Below, piece by piece: positions 1-10,550 of a stretch of 26,532 nt of DNA; the first letter of the stretch is position 1; the number at the start of each line of letters is the position of its first letter. Origin of the DNA: Prevotella sp. UBA3776 (GTDB lineage: Bacteria; Bacteroidota; Bacteroidia; Bacteroidales; Bacteroidaceae); assembly GCA_002369515.1 (NCBI GenBank), contig DFFM01000039.1, forward strand, positions 2,557 through 29,088. Reading direction: 5' to 3'. The notes below the pieces were generated by a model that searched no databases, had not been told where the DNA came from, and saw only the letters and a program-made list of their open reading frames with translations. The position numbers were made by a program, and so were the translations under genes.

Positions 1-90
1 ATTGGTTTTTGAACGACGCGGAGCGTTATTTTTCCATCTATGTGGATGTTTTAAGCTACAACGTATTTGGTGGTACGATAGCGGATAATC

Positions 91-110
91 ATAAAAAATT
101 ATCTCCCGAC
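91..110 (-). repeat. Copy of an intergenic element also present near 22998
   Basis: Read on the minus strand this stretch contains GGGAGATAATTTTTTAT preceded by GTC. The same 20 bases occur on the plus strand at 22999-23018, and the bases just before also agree in part (AAAATA, two variable bases, then GTCGGG). At the second site the motif is part of a hairpin. Here the second arm is missing, so this copy looks partial. Bases 1-140 otherwise show no gene I can support; two forward frames stay open from the window edge but have no recognisable product. Confidence 0.5.
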
Positions 111-140
111 AATATTTTTCTATCTTTTTCTTTTCTTTTT

Positions 141-163
141 TTGCTCGCTTAATCGTAACTTTG
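141..163 (+). promoter_or_regulatory. Putative promoter of the glutamine synthetase gene
   Basis: TAACTTTG at 156-163 matches the Bacteroidetes -7 consensus TAnnTTTG. The nearest TTG (141-143) is only 12 bp upstream instead of about 19-20, so the -33 element is poor. Transcription would start near 170 and give a leader of about 180 nt before the ATG at 349. Confidence 0.55.
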
Positions 164-172
164 CAACCGCTA

Positions 173-208
173 GCAGAGAAAAAACAAACCGTTTGTTTGA
201 AACTCTGC
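173..208 (+). promoter_or_regulatory. Nested inverted repeat at the start of the glnN leader
   Basis: GCAGAG (173-178) pairs with CTCTGC (203-208). Inside them AAACAAAC (182-189) pairs with GTTTGTTT (191-198) around a single C. The site begins about where transcription should start. It could be an operator for a dimeric regulator or a 5' stem-loop; no known consensus was matched. Confidence 0.45.
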
Positions 209-230
209 CACAGCAGAGAACAAAATGTGT

Positions 231-309
231 TCCATTTGGAATGATGGTTTTTCAACAGGAATCCATCTGGAATGATAGTTTTTCAGCAGAAAAGACTGTT
301 TTTCAACAG
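231..309 (+). repeat. 31-bp imperfect tandem repeat in the glnN leader
   Basis: Two 28-base units (231-258 and 262-289) start 31 bp apart and differ at only four positions. Each carries TCCAnnTGGAATGAT followed by GTTTTTCARCAG. A third partial unit (about 294-309) repeats only CTGTTTTTCAACAG. The array sits between the promoter and the glnN start codon, so it would be transcribed in the leader. Confidence 0.7.
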
Positions 310-348
310 ACGACCAACCCATTATCCCCCAAACGACTTATCAAAACA

Positions 349-2565
349 ATGGCAAACTTAAGATTTCAGGTAGTGGAAGAGGCTTTCATGAAAAAGCCCC
401 TCGAAGTGATGGCTCCCGTTGAGCGTCCGTCGGAGTATTTCGCCAAAAACGTGTTCACACGTGCCAAGATGTACAAATATCTCCAGCGTGATGTCTATGA
501 AAAGCTCATCGACGTGATTGACAACGGTGCCACGCTCGACCGCTCCATCGCCGACGCCGTGGCCAAGGGCATGAAGCAGTGGGCCGACGAGAATGGCGTG
601 ACGCACTATACCCACTGGTTTCAACCACTCACCGAAGGCACGGCCGAAAAGCACGACGCCTTCATCGAGCACGATGGCAAAGGCGGCATGATAGAGGAGT
701 TCTCGGGCAAACTGCTGGTGCAGCAGGAGCCTGATGCCAGCTCGTTCCCCTCGGGCGGCATACGTGCCACCTTCGAGGCGCGCGGCTATTCGGCCTGGGA
801 TCCCACCAGCCCCGTGTTCATCATTGACGACACACTCTGTATTCCCACCATCTTCATCAGCTATACCGGCGAGGCCCTGGACTACAAGGCTCCGCTGAAG
901 CGCTCGCTGCGCGCTGTTGGCGAAGCCGCCCTGGCTGTGGTTCGCTACTTCGACCCCACGGTGAAGAAAGTCATTTCCAACCTGGGCTGGGAGCAGGAAT
1001 ATTTCCTGGTTGACGAAGGGCTCTACTCGGCCCGCCCCGACCTGATGCTCACCGGCCGCACCCTCATGGGGCACGACTCGGCCAAGAACCAGCAAATGGA
1101 CGACCACTACTTCGGAACCATCCCCGACCGTGTGCAGGCCTTCATGAAAGACCTGGAGGTGCAGGCTCTGGAACTGGGAATCCCCTGCAAGACGCGCCAC
1201 AACGAGGTGGCTCCCAACCAGTTTGAGATAGCCCCCATCTACGAGGAGACCAATCTGGCCGTCGATCACAACATGCTGCTCATGTCGGTCATGAAGCGCG
1301 TGGCGCGCAAGCATGGATTCCGTGTGCTGCTCCACGAGAAACCCTTCGACGGCATCAACGGAAGTGGCAAGCACAACAACTGGAGCCTGGCCACCGACAA
1401 CGGCATACTGCTCCACGCACCGGGCAAGACACCCGAGCAGAACCTGCGCTTCGTGGTGTTCATTGTTGAGACGCTCATGGGCGTATGGCGCCACAACGGC
1501 CTGCTCAAGGCCAGCATCATGAGTGCCACCAATGCCCACCGACTGGGTGCCAACGAGGCTCCGCCCGCCATCATCTCGTCGTTCCTGGGCAAGCAGGTGA
1601 GCGAACTGCTCGACCACATCGAGAAAGCGGACAGGGACGACCTGTTCAGCGTGGCGGGAAAACAGAAAATGGAGCTGGACATCCCCGAGATTCCCGAGCT
1701 GCTCATCGACAACACCGACCGCAACCGCACCAGCCCCTTTGCCTTCACGGGCAACCGTTTCGAGTTTCGTGCCGTGGGCTCCGAGGCCAACTGCGCCAGT
1801 GCCATGATAGCCCTCAATGCCGCCGTGGCCGAGGCGCTGGTGGATTTCAAGCGCCGTGTGGATGAGCGTGTGGAGCGAATAGCCGACCAGTATGAGGGCA
1901 CCGAGCACTCGGCCACGTTCCATGCCATCATCGAGGTGCTGCGCGAGGACATCCGCACCTGCCGACCCATCCATTTCGACGGCAACGGATACGCTGAAGA
2001 GTGGGTGGAGGAGGCCACGCGCCGCGGACTGGACGTGGAGAAGTCGTGCCCCGTCATTTTCGACCGCTACTTGGATGACGAGAGCATCCGTATGTTCGAG
2101 AGTCTGGGCATCATGAACCGTAAGGAGCTGCGCGCCCGCAACGAGGTGAAGTGGGAAACCTACACCAAGAAGATACAGATAGAGGCGCGCGTACTGGGCG
2201 ACCTCACCATGAACCACATCATCCCCGTGGCCACCCACTACCAGAGCCGTCTGGCCAAGAACGTGCGCACCATGCACGAAATCTTCTCGGCCGAGGAGGC
2301 CCGGCAGCTCTCCACGCGCAACGTGAAGATCATTCGCGAGATTGCCCAGCGCACCCAGGCCGTGGAAACGCTGGTCGAAGAACTGGTCGAAGCGCGCCGC
2401 GTGGCCAACCGCATCGAGAGCCAGCGCGAAAAGGCCATCGCCTACCACGACACCGTGGAACCCAAGATGGACCAGATTCGCTATCACATAGACAAACTGG
2501 AGCTCACCGTGGCCGACGAGCTGTGGACGCTGCCCAAATACCGCGAGCTGCTGTTCATCAGATGA
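349..2565 (+). CDS. glnN: Glutamine synthetase type III (GSIII)
   Basis: Cytoplasmic ATP-dependent enzyme that joins ammonia to glutamate. The 738-residue product has the length typical of GSIII (about 700-730), far longer than GSI or GSII. Recognisable stretches are EQEYFLVD near residue 215, RHNEVAPNQFEIAP near 283, HEKPFDGINGSGKHNNWS near 330 and NRTSPFAFTGNRFEFR near 459. The C-terminus from about 660 is helical and charged, as in the family. The open frame extends upstream to 193, but that part encodes the leader repeats and has only a TTG start, so ATG 349 (MANLRFQVVEEAF) is chosen. The gene is alone behind its promoter; the patatin-like gene follows 78 bp later and may be co-transcribed. 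Nitrogen control through the repeated leader is possible but is inference. Confidence 0.96.
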   Translation: MANLRFQVVEEAFMKKPLEVMAPVERPSEYFAKNVFTRAKMYKYLQRDVYEKLIDVIDNGATLDRSIADAVAKGMKQWADENGVTHYTHWFQPLTEGTAEKHDAFIEHDGKGGMIEEFSGKLLVQQEPDASSFPSGGIRATFEARGYSAWDPTSPVFIIDDTLCIPTIFISYTGEALDYKAPLKRSLRAVGEAALAVVRYFDPTVKKVISNLGWEQEYFLVDEGLYSARPDLMLTGRTLMGHDSAKNQQMDDHYFGTIPDRVQAFMKDLEVQALELGIPCKTRHNEVAPNQFEIAPIYEETNLAVDHNMLLMSVMKRVARKHGFRVLLHEKPFDGINGSGKHNNWSLATDNGILLHAPGKTPEQNLRFVVFIVETLMGVWRHNGLLKASIMSATNAHRLGANEAPPAIISSFLGKQVSELLDHIEKADRDDLFSVAGKQKMELDIPEIPELLIDNTDRNRTSPFAFTGNRFEFRAVGSEANCASAMIALNAAVAEALVDFKRRVDERVERIADQYEGTEHSATFHAIIEVLREDIRTCRPIHFDGNGYAEEWVEEATRRGLDVEKSCPVIFDRYLDDESIRMFESLGIMNRKELRARNEVKWETYTKKIQIEARVLGDLTMNHIIPVATHYQSRLAKNVRTMHEIFSAEEARQLSTRNVKIIREIAQRTQAVETLVEELVEARRVANRIESQREKAIAYHDTVEPKMDQIRYHIDKLELTVADELWTLPKYRELLFIR

Positions 2566-2579
2566 TGCATGGTTTCGTT

Positions 2580-2593
2580 ATGCCTATAGGCAT
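2580..2593. promoter_or_regulatory. 14-bp perfect palindrome between glnN and the patatin gene
   Basis: ATGCCTATAGGCAT is a perfect palindrome 15 bp after the glnN stop codon. No T-run follows, so it is a poor intrinsic terminator. It may be a protein-binding site or a short hairpin separating the two genes. Confidence 0.3.
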
Positions 2594-2643
2594 GGCTTGA
2601 GAATTATGGAAACGCCTCGATTCAGAAGGAGAGTAAGAGCTAT

Positions 2644-3501
2644 ATGAAGAAGGGATTGGTTCTCGAGGGCGGTGCGCTGCGCGGCCTGTTTTCGGCCGCC
2701 ATCATGGACGTGATGATGGAGCACGGCATACGGTTCGACGGACTCATCGGAGTTTCGGCGGGCGCCGCCTTTGGCTGCAACTACAAGTCGCACCAGCCGG
2801 GGCGGGCCATCAGATATAATAAAAGGTTCGCGCGCGACAAGCGGTACTGCAGTTGGCAGTCGTTCTTCAAGACGGGCGACCTTTTCGGTGCCGATTATGC
2901 CTACCACCACGTGCCCAACCATCTCGACGTGTTCGACAACGAAACCTTCGAGCGCGACCCCATGGAGTTCATCGTGGTGTGTACCAATGTGGAGACGGGC
3001 GAACCCGTCTATCAGCGCGTCATGCGCGGTGGCGACTGGGCCTACGACTGGATTCGCGCCTCGGCCTCGATGCCCGTGGTGTCGCGTGTGGTTGAAATCG
3101 ACGGCTACAAGCTGCTCGACGGTGGCATGGCCGACAGCATTCCGTTGCGCCAGATGCAGCGCATGGGCTACGGCCGCAACGTGGTCATCCTCACCCAACC
3201 CCACGGTTATCAGAAGCAGCCCAACCGCCTGATGCCCATCATCCGTTGGTGCATGCGCCGCTATCCGCGCATTGTGGAAACCATGCAGCACCGCCACCTC
3301 ATGTATAACGACGAATTGGCTTACGTCGAACAGGAGGTGCGCCGGGGCGACACGCTGGCCATCTATCCCGACGAGCCGCTGCCCATCGGCCACACGTCGC
3401 ACAATCCGGATGAGATGCAACGGGTTTATGAAATAGGAAGGAAGACTGGAGAAGAGCGCGTAGAGGAAATACGGGCTTTCGTCAATGCCAGACATGACTG
3501 A
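2644..3501 (+). CDS. Patatin-like phospholipase family protein
   Basis: Predicted lipid acyl hydrolase of the patatin family, 285 residues, resembling the YjjU-type single-domain bacterial members. The oxyanion loop is at residues 8-14 (LEGGALRG), the nucleophile elbow GVSAG follows near residue 38, and the catalytic Asp lies in LDGGMAD near residue 160, so the Ser-Asp dyad is complete. No signal peptide is visible, so it is probably cytoplasmic or associated with the inner face of the membrane. Unusually for this window there is a good Shine-Dalgarno sequence (AGAAGGAGAG, 2624-2633) 10 bp before the ATG, which supports the start. It follows glnN on the same strand with 78 bp between; two hairpin terminators follow. 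The natural substrate cannot be told from the sequence. Confidence 0.9.
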   Translation: MKKGLVLEGGALRGLFSAAIMDVMMEHGIRFDGLIGVSAGAAFGCNYKSHQPGRAIRYNKRFARDKRYCSWQSFFKTGDLFGADYAYHHVPNHLDVFDNETFERDPMEFIVVCTNVETGEPVYQRVMRGGDWAYDWIRASASMPVVSRVVEIDGYKLLDGGMADSIPLRQMQRMGYGRNVVILTQPHGYQKQPNRLMPIIRWCMRRYPRIVETMQHRHLMYNDELAYVEQEVRRGDTLAIYPDEPLPIGHTSHNPDEMQRVYEIGRKTGEERVEEIRAFVNARHD

Positions 3502-3565
3502 AGCGCAGACACGAAGCCGCCAACGCATTTTTTGTTTATGTTTCGCGACTGCAAAGATAACCAAA

Positions 3566-3596
3566 AGGGCTGACACCTTTGAGTGGTGACAGCCCT
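3566..3596 (+). terminator. Intrinsic terminator after the patatin gene
   Basis: AGGGCTGACACC (3566-3577) pairs with GGTGACAGCCCT (3585-3596) with one mismatch around a 7-base loop, followed by AATTTTATT. It lies 65 bp after the patatin stop codon. Confidence 0.75.
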
Positions 3597-3648
3597 AATT
3601 TTATTCTGATGGCTCAATTTTTAGCGGACAGCAATATACACAAATAGA

Positions 3649-3689
3649 ATCCCGGAACCGTTTCGATGGTCGAAACTCGTTCCGGGATT
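3649..3689 (+). terminator. Second strong hairpin terminator
   Basis: AATCCCGGAAC (3649-3659) pairs perfectly with GTTCCGGGATT (3679-3689), and an inner TTTCG/CGAAA pair extends the stem. TTTTG follows on the plus strand. It lies between convergent genes and may also stop minus-strand readthrough from the arabinofuranosidase gene, though the minus-side tail is less T-rich. Confidence 0.75.
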
Positions 3690-3718
3690 TTTGTTGCAGT
3701 CGCCTGTGTGGTGGCTGC

Positions 3719-3860
3719 GATGCGTCAGTGGAGCCGTAGCTGATTACCTTAAATCTGTATTAACCTTATGTTACCTAATGAATTTATGAAGCCTTATGCA
3801 TCGTTTACTGTTTTTATATCTGTTTTTTCCCTCGTTCTGTGCATGGGCTCCTGACGCGTC
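3719..3860. repeat. AT-rich segment bounded by imperfect inverted repeats
   Basis: GATGCGTCAGTGGAGCC (3719-3735) is the inverted counterpart of GGGCTCCTGACGCGTC (3845-3860), apart from a two-base gap and a few mismatches. The AT-rich interior holds no gene but has three short repeats on the minus strand: AGGTAAC, AGGTTAA and AGGTAAT. It lies just downstream of the arabinofuranosidase stop codon. It could be a large 3' stem, a small non-autonomous element or chance. Confidence 0.35.
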
Positions 3861-3883
3861 AAACGTTTCTAACTATTATCAAC

Positions 3884-5851
3884 TTAAAACTTATATACTG
3901 CGAAAGTCTTGGCGGGGACACTCACCTTGACCGTGTTGCCGCTGGTCTCGACTTGGGCTGTGCGGGGAAGCACGGTGTTCTTCTGCTCAATGGTGTTCAC
4001 GTCGTTCATTCGGTCGGCGTGGATGGTGGTGACGGTGCCAGCGTTGAGGCTCTTGATGCCCTTGAAGTTGAGCACAATGTCCTGCGCCTGGTCGCCCGTG
4101 TTGACAATCTTGACGATGTATTGACGGTTGTTCTTGTCATAGACGGCCGATGCGCACAGACCGTCCTGTCCCGTTACGGCCTTGCCACCCTCGGTGAGGC
4201 TGAGCACGTTGGTGCCGGGATTCTGGCCGTAGAGCTGCTGCACGTAGTAGTTGGGGGTGCGCACGGTGGTGAGGTTGTCCATCCAGATGAGGTCGGGGCG
4301 CCACTGCCAGCCCTCAACGTGCGAGAACAGCGGAGCGTAGGTGGCCATGTGAACCACGTCGGCGTTGCGCTCCAGACCGGTCATGAAGGCGGCCTCGCAG
4401 AGGCTGGCCTCGAAGGTGTTCATGCCCGTAGCGGTGTTCTGATGGTCGCCCTTGGTGTGGCAGGCATACTCGCCGGCGAACACCTTGGGACCCTTGCGCG
4501 AATAGTTGTCGTAGCGGGTGACGTTCTGCATGAACCACTGCTGGTCGCGGTAGAAGTGCTCATCGACGAGGTCGGCCTTCAGACGGCGCATCTGCTCCCA
4601 TCCGTAGCTGAACTGCTTGCCGTCGAGGTCGTCGGGCGACGGGCCGCTGGTGCCCACCACCTTGATGTTGGGATACTTGGCGCGGATGGCCTTGAGGAAC
4701 GGCTCCAGACGTTCGGGATAGAGCGGTCCCCACTGCTCGTTGCCCACACCGATGAACTTCAGGTTGAAGGGGGCGGGATGGCCCATGTCGGCACGACATT
4801 TGCCCCACTTGGTGTTGACATCGCCATTGGCAAACTCGATGAGGTCGAGGGCATCCTGAATGTAAGGCTCCAGGTCTTTCACGGCTACATGGGCTGTAGC
4901 GGCCGTCTCGTCGGGATTCTGGAACTGGCAGGCCAGACCGCAGCTCACGATGGGCAGCGGCTCAGCGCCGATATGCTCGGAGAGCAGGAAGAACTCGTAG
5001 AAGCCCAGTCCGTAGGTCTGATAGTAGTTGGGATAGAGTCGGTGGGCGAAGGTGTAGTTCCAGCGGTTTTCGTTCAGGGGGCGGTTCTCAACCGGTCCGA
5101 CGGAGTTTTTCCACTGGTAGCGGCTGGCCAGGTCGGTACCCTCGACGATGCAGCCGCCGGGGAAACGGAATATGCCGGGGTTCAGGTCTTTCAAGTCCTT
5201 CACCAGGTCGGCGCGCAGGTGGTTCCAGTTGTCTTGTGGGAAGAGTGACACGTGGTCGAGGTCAACGCCGTTGGCCGTCTCGAGGAAGATTCGCATGAGG
5301 CCCTTGGCGTCGGTTTTGTCAGAAGTGAGTGTGGCGGTGTATTTTTTCCAGTCCTTGCCGCTGACGCTGATGCGTTGCTGGTTGATGATCTGGTTGTCGC
5401 TGCCCACCAGCTCGACGCGTATGCGGGCAGGGCCGTCGCAGTTCTGACGGGCATAGACCGAGAAGTCGTACTTCATGCCCTTCTTCAGTCCCATGCCGAA
5501 GAAGCCGCGGTTCTCCAGACCGGTGCGCTTCTCGATGTGGCCTGAGTCGCCCAGGGCTACGTAGTGGGGGTTGCGCTCGAAGGCGGGGTTGTCGTCCTCT
5601 ACCTTCACGTTTCCGAACGAGTTCCACCCCATGAGACGCTGGGGGAATTCAAACGAGCGGTTTTGCACCATCTCGGCATAGAGTCCGCCGTCGGCACCGA
5701 AGTTGATATCCTCGAAGAAGATACCGTACATGGTGGGTTGGATGGGGGCTCCCATTTTCTTGGCGTTGATGGTGAACTGGTGTTGTGCGCTGGCGGTGAG
5801 CGATGTCAGCGCCAAAGCGGCCATGACGGCCAATGTCGTGAACTTTTTCAT
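3884..5851 (-). CDS. Exported GH51 alpha-L-arabinofuranosidase
   Basis: Releases terminal alpha-L-arabinofuranosyl groups from arabinan, arabinoxylan or arabinogalactan. The 655-residue protein starts with a signal peptide (MKKFTTLAVMAALALTSL, cleavage near ASAQ at about residue 23), so it acts in the periplasm or outside. An N-terminal carbohydrate-binding-like beta domain covers about residues 60-210, followed by the TIM barrel and a C-terminal beta domain. The acid/base Glu is E372 in GVGNEQWGP and the nucleophile is probably E461 in FAGEYACH; IFRFPGGCIVEG is also typical of GH51. The frame stays open upstream to 6187, but the signal peptide and the promoter at 5878-5885 fix the ATG at 5851, about 20 nt after the predicted transcript start. 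It lacks the C-terminal tail seen on the enzymes beyond 15 kb. The GH2 gene lies just upstream on the same strand but is separated by a terminator. Confidence 0.93.
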   Translation of the reverse strand: MKKFTTLAVMAALALTSLTASAQHQFTINAKKMGAPIQPTMYGIFFEDINFGADGGLYAEMVQNRSFEFPQRLMGWNSFGNVKVEDDNPAFERNPHYVALGDSGHIEKRTGLENRGFFGMGLKKGMKYDFSVYARQNCDGPARIRVELVGSDNQIINQQRISVSGKDWKKYTATLTSDKTDAKGLMRIFLETANGVDLDHVSLFPQDNWNHLRADLVKDLKDLNPGIFRFPGGCIVEGTDLASRYQWKNSVGPVENRPLNENRWNYTFAHRLYPNYYQTYGLGFYEFFLLSEHIGAEPLPIVSCGLACQFQNPDETAATAHVAVKDLEPYIQDALDLIEFANGDVNTKWGKCRADMGHPAPFNLKFIGVGNEQWGPLYPERLEPFLKAIRAKYPNIKVVGTSGPSPDDLDGKQFSYGWEQMRRLKADLVDEHFYRDQQWFMQNVTRYDNYSRKGPKVFAGEYACHTKGDHQNTATGMNTFEASLCEAAFMTGLERNADVVHMATYAPLFSHVEGWQWRPDLIWMDNLTTVRTPNYYVQQLYGQNPGTNVLSLTEGGKAVTGQDGLCASAVYDKNNRQYIVKIVNTGDQAQDIVLNFKGIKSLNAGTVTTIHADRMNDVNTIEQKNTVLPRTAQVETSGNTVKVSVPAKTFAVYKF

Positions 5852-5877
5852 GTGGTAATGATGGTTTTTAGTGGGTG

Positions 5878-5885
5878 CAAAGATA
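5878..5885 (-). promoter_or_regulatory. -7 box of the GH51 gene
   Basis: On the minus strand TATCTTTG matches TAnnTTTG exactly, 26 bp before the ATG. No TTG is found at the usual -33 distance, because that stretch is the hairpin of the upstream terminator. The promoter may need an activator. Confidence 0.65.
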
Positions 5886-5886
5886 C

Positions 5887-5917
5887 AAAAATCCACCCCC
5901 GGAGAGGTGGATTTTTT
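5887..5917 (-). terminator. Intrinsic terminator of the GH2 gene, abutting the GH51 promoter
   Basis: Read on the minus strand, AAAAAATCCACC pairs with GGTGGATTTTT around an 8-base GC-rich loop, ending in a T-tract. It lies 80 bp after the beta-galactosidase stop codon, and the GH51 -7 box begins one base later, so terminator and promoter share space. Confidence 0.75.
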
Positions 5918-5996
5918 GCACAGATGGGTGGATAATATGCTTTTGGGGGCGTTTCTTGCTGCCAAAAGGTGTACAAAACGCATTTTCGGCTTTCGC

Positions 5997-9356
<3,360 letters not shown>

Positions 9357-9385
9357 TTAATGTCCGTTTTTTGCCATACAGTCTG

Positions 9386-9393
9386 CAAATTTA
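9386..9393 (-). promoter_or_regulatory. Putative -7 box of the beta-galactosidase gene
   Basis: TAAATTTG on the minus strand matches TAnnTTTG. It would give a leader of about 130 nt that runs through the GC-rich palindromic repeat. No clear -33 TTG was found. Confidence 0.45.
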
Positions 9394-9458
9394 TAAAGTT
9401 TTTTCAGACTAACGGAATAAAAATTGGATATTTTCGTCCTCGCGTTCGTTTTTTTCAT

Positions 9459-9466
9459 TATTTTTG
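9459..9466 (+). promoter_or_regulatory. -7 box of the esterase fusion gene, almost at the start codon
   Basis: TATTTTTG matches TAnnTTTG, and the ATG at 9471 comes only 4 bases later. Since the start of transcription is normally a few bases after this box, the mRNA should be leaderless or nearly so. The -33 region is T-rich but lacks a clear TTTG. Confidence 0.5.
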
Positions 9467-9470
9467 CACT

Positions 9471-10475
9471 ATGGAAAACCCTTATATCAAGCAATTCCCG
9501 CAACTCATGGCGGGCAAGAAGATTCTCTACGTCCATGGCTTCGCCTCCAGCGGACAGAGCGGCACCGTCAGCCGCATGCGCACCGTCATGCCCCAAGCCA
9601 CAGTCATCGCTCCCGACTTGCCCCTGCATCCGCAGGAGGCCATCGACCTGCTGTGGCGAGTGTGCCAGCAGGAGCAGCCCCACCTCATCGTCGGCACCTC
9701 CATGGGCGGCATGTACACCGAGATGCTGCGCGGCTACGACCGCATCATGGTGAATCCCGCCCTGCAGATGGGCGACACCATGGTGAGCCACAACATGATG
9801 GGGGCGCAGCACTTCCAGAACCCTCGGCAGGACGGAGTGCAGGACTTCATCGTCACCAAGGCGCTGGTGAAGGAGTACAAGGAAATCACCACCCACTGCT
9901 TCGAGGGAATCGACGAAGACGAACGGCGGCGCGTCACAGGGCTCTTTGGCGACGAAGACACCACCGTCGATACCTTCGACCTGTTCCACCGCCATTACCC
10001 CCGTGCCATCCGCTTCCACGGAGAGCACCGCATGGACGACCGCTCGTTCATGCAGTCGGTGCTGCCCGTCATACGTTGGGTGGACGACTGTCAGGAGCAG
10101 CGCTCTCGGCCCGTCATCCTTGTGGCCTTCGAATCGCTCATCGACTCTTGGGGCAAAGCCCGTGGCAGTGCGCAGAAAGCCTATCGGTGGCTCGCCGAAA
10201 CCTACTCGCTCTACATCGTGGCCCCCAGTCTGCCCAATGAGCCTGCGCAGATGGGCGAGGTCACCCGCTGGGTGGAACAATACATCAACGTGCCAGCCTG
10301 GGGGCGCATCATCTTCACCGCCCACAAGCAATTGCTCCTGGGCGACTACCTCATCGACCCCGCCGCCGACAGCGAGCTGGGCGGCTTCATGGGAACCCAC
10401 ATCCGTCTGGGCGACGACACCTTCAAGACCTGGGACGAGGTGATCACTTTCTTCGAGCGGCTCGGAGGCCAGTGA
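9471..10475 (+). CDS. YqiA-like esterase fused to a degenerate HAD (NT5C-like) domain
   Basis: The 334-residue cytoplasmic protein has two parts. Residues 15-210 form an alpha/beta hydrolase of the YqiA/YcfP type: ILYVHGFASSGQS (18-30), nucleophile S77 in GTSMGG, a likely catalytic Asp in GDEDTTVD (160-167) and H186 in HGEH. Residues 215-334 resemble 5'(3')-deoxyribonucleotidases of the NT5C/HAD family: IIFTAHKQLLLGDYLID (280-296) and the closing GTHIRLGDDTFKTWDEV match that fold. The strand that should carry the nucleophilic DxDG motif reads VAFESLID (218-225), so HAD phosphatase chemistry is probably lost and the domain may bind a ligand or regulate. The frame is open upstream to 9345, but ATG 9471 fits the family's N-terminus and the promoter. 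The gene diverges from lacZ and converges on the next gene. The substrate is unknown. Confidence 0.8.
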   Translation: MENPYIKQFPQLMAGKKILYVHGFASSGQSGTVSRMRTVMPQATVIAPDLPLHPQEAIDLLWRVCQQEQPHLIVGTSMGGMYTEMLRGYDRIMVNPALQMGDTMVSHNMMGAQHFQNPRQDGVQDFIVTKALVKEYKEITTHCFEGIDEDERRRVTGLFGDEDTTVDTFDLFHRHYPRAIRFHGEHRMDDRSFMQSVLPVIRWVDDCQEQRSRPVILVAFESLIDSWGKARGSAQKAYRWLAETYSLYIVAPSLPNEPAQMGEVTRWVEQYINVPAWGRIIFTAHKQLLLGDYLIDPAADSELGGFMGTHIRLGDDTFKTWDEVITFFERLGGQ

Positions 10476-10481
10476 CGAGAA

Positions 10482-10513
10482 AAAGCCGCCCGCAAATCGC
10501 TGCGGACGGCTTT
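10482..10513. terminator. Bidirectional terminator between convergent genes
   Basis: AAAGCCGCCCGCA (10482-10494) pairs with TGCGGACGGCTTT (10501-10513) with one mismatch around a 6-base loop. The minus-strand exit reads TTTTTCTC, a good tail for the 10551-11282 gene. The plus-strand exit is CTTTCCATAATTTTG, which is weaker. Confidence 0.8.
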
Positions 10514-10550
10514 CCATAATTTTGAGTGAAAAAAGTATAGTGTGTGCTTT

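Noticed and set aside
193..348. N-terminal extension of glutamine synthetase
   Set aside because: It would start at TTG, encode the leader repeats, and is absent from the known family length; the first residues of the family fit ATG 349.
358..2487. 709-codon open frame antisense to glutamine synthetase
   Set aside because: It mirrors the codons of a certain gene in GC-rich DNA and has no recognisable domain or promoter. The same applies to long antisense frames at 3839-5248, 5871-7364, 12696-14762, 18651-20063 and 23840-25612.
3552..3559. Minus-strand TATCTTTG, a perfect -7 box
   Set aside because: No gene lies downstream on the minus strand within reach, only the antisense of the patatin gene, and there is no -33 element. 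It may be a leftover of a lost gene.
3862..3869. AAACGTTT palindrome similar to the operator at 14946
   Set aside because: Only 8 bases, lacking the outer G/C pair, and at the 3' end of the GH51 gene where an operator makes little sense.
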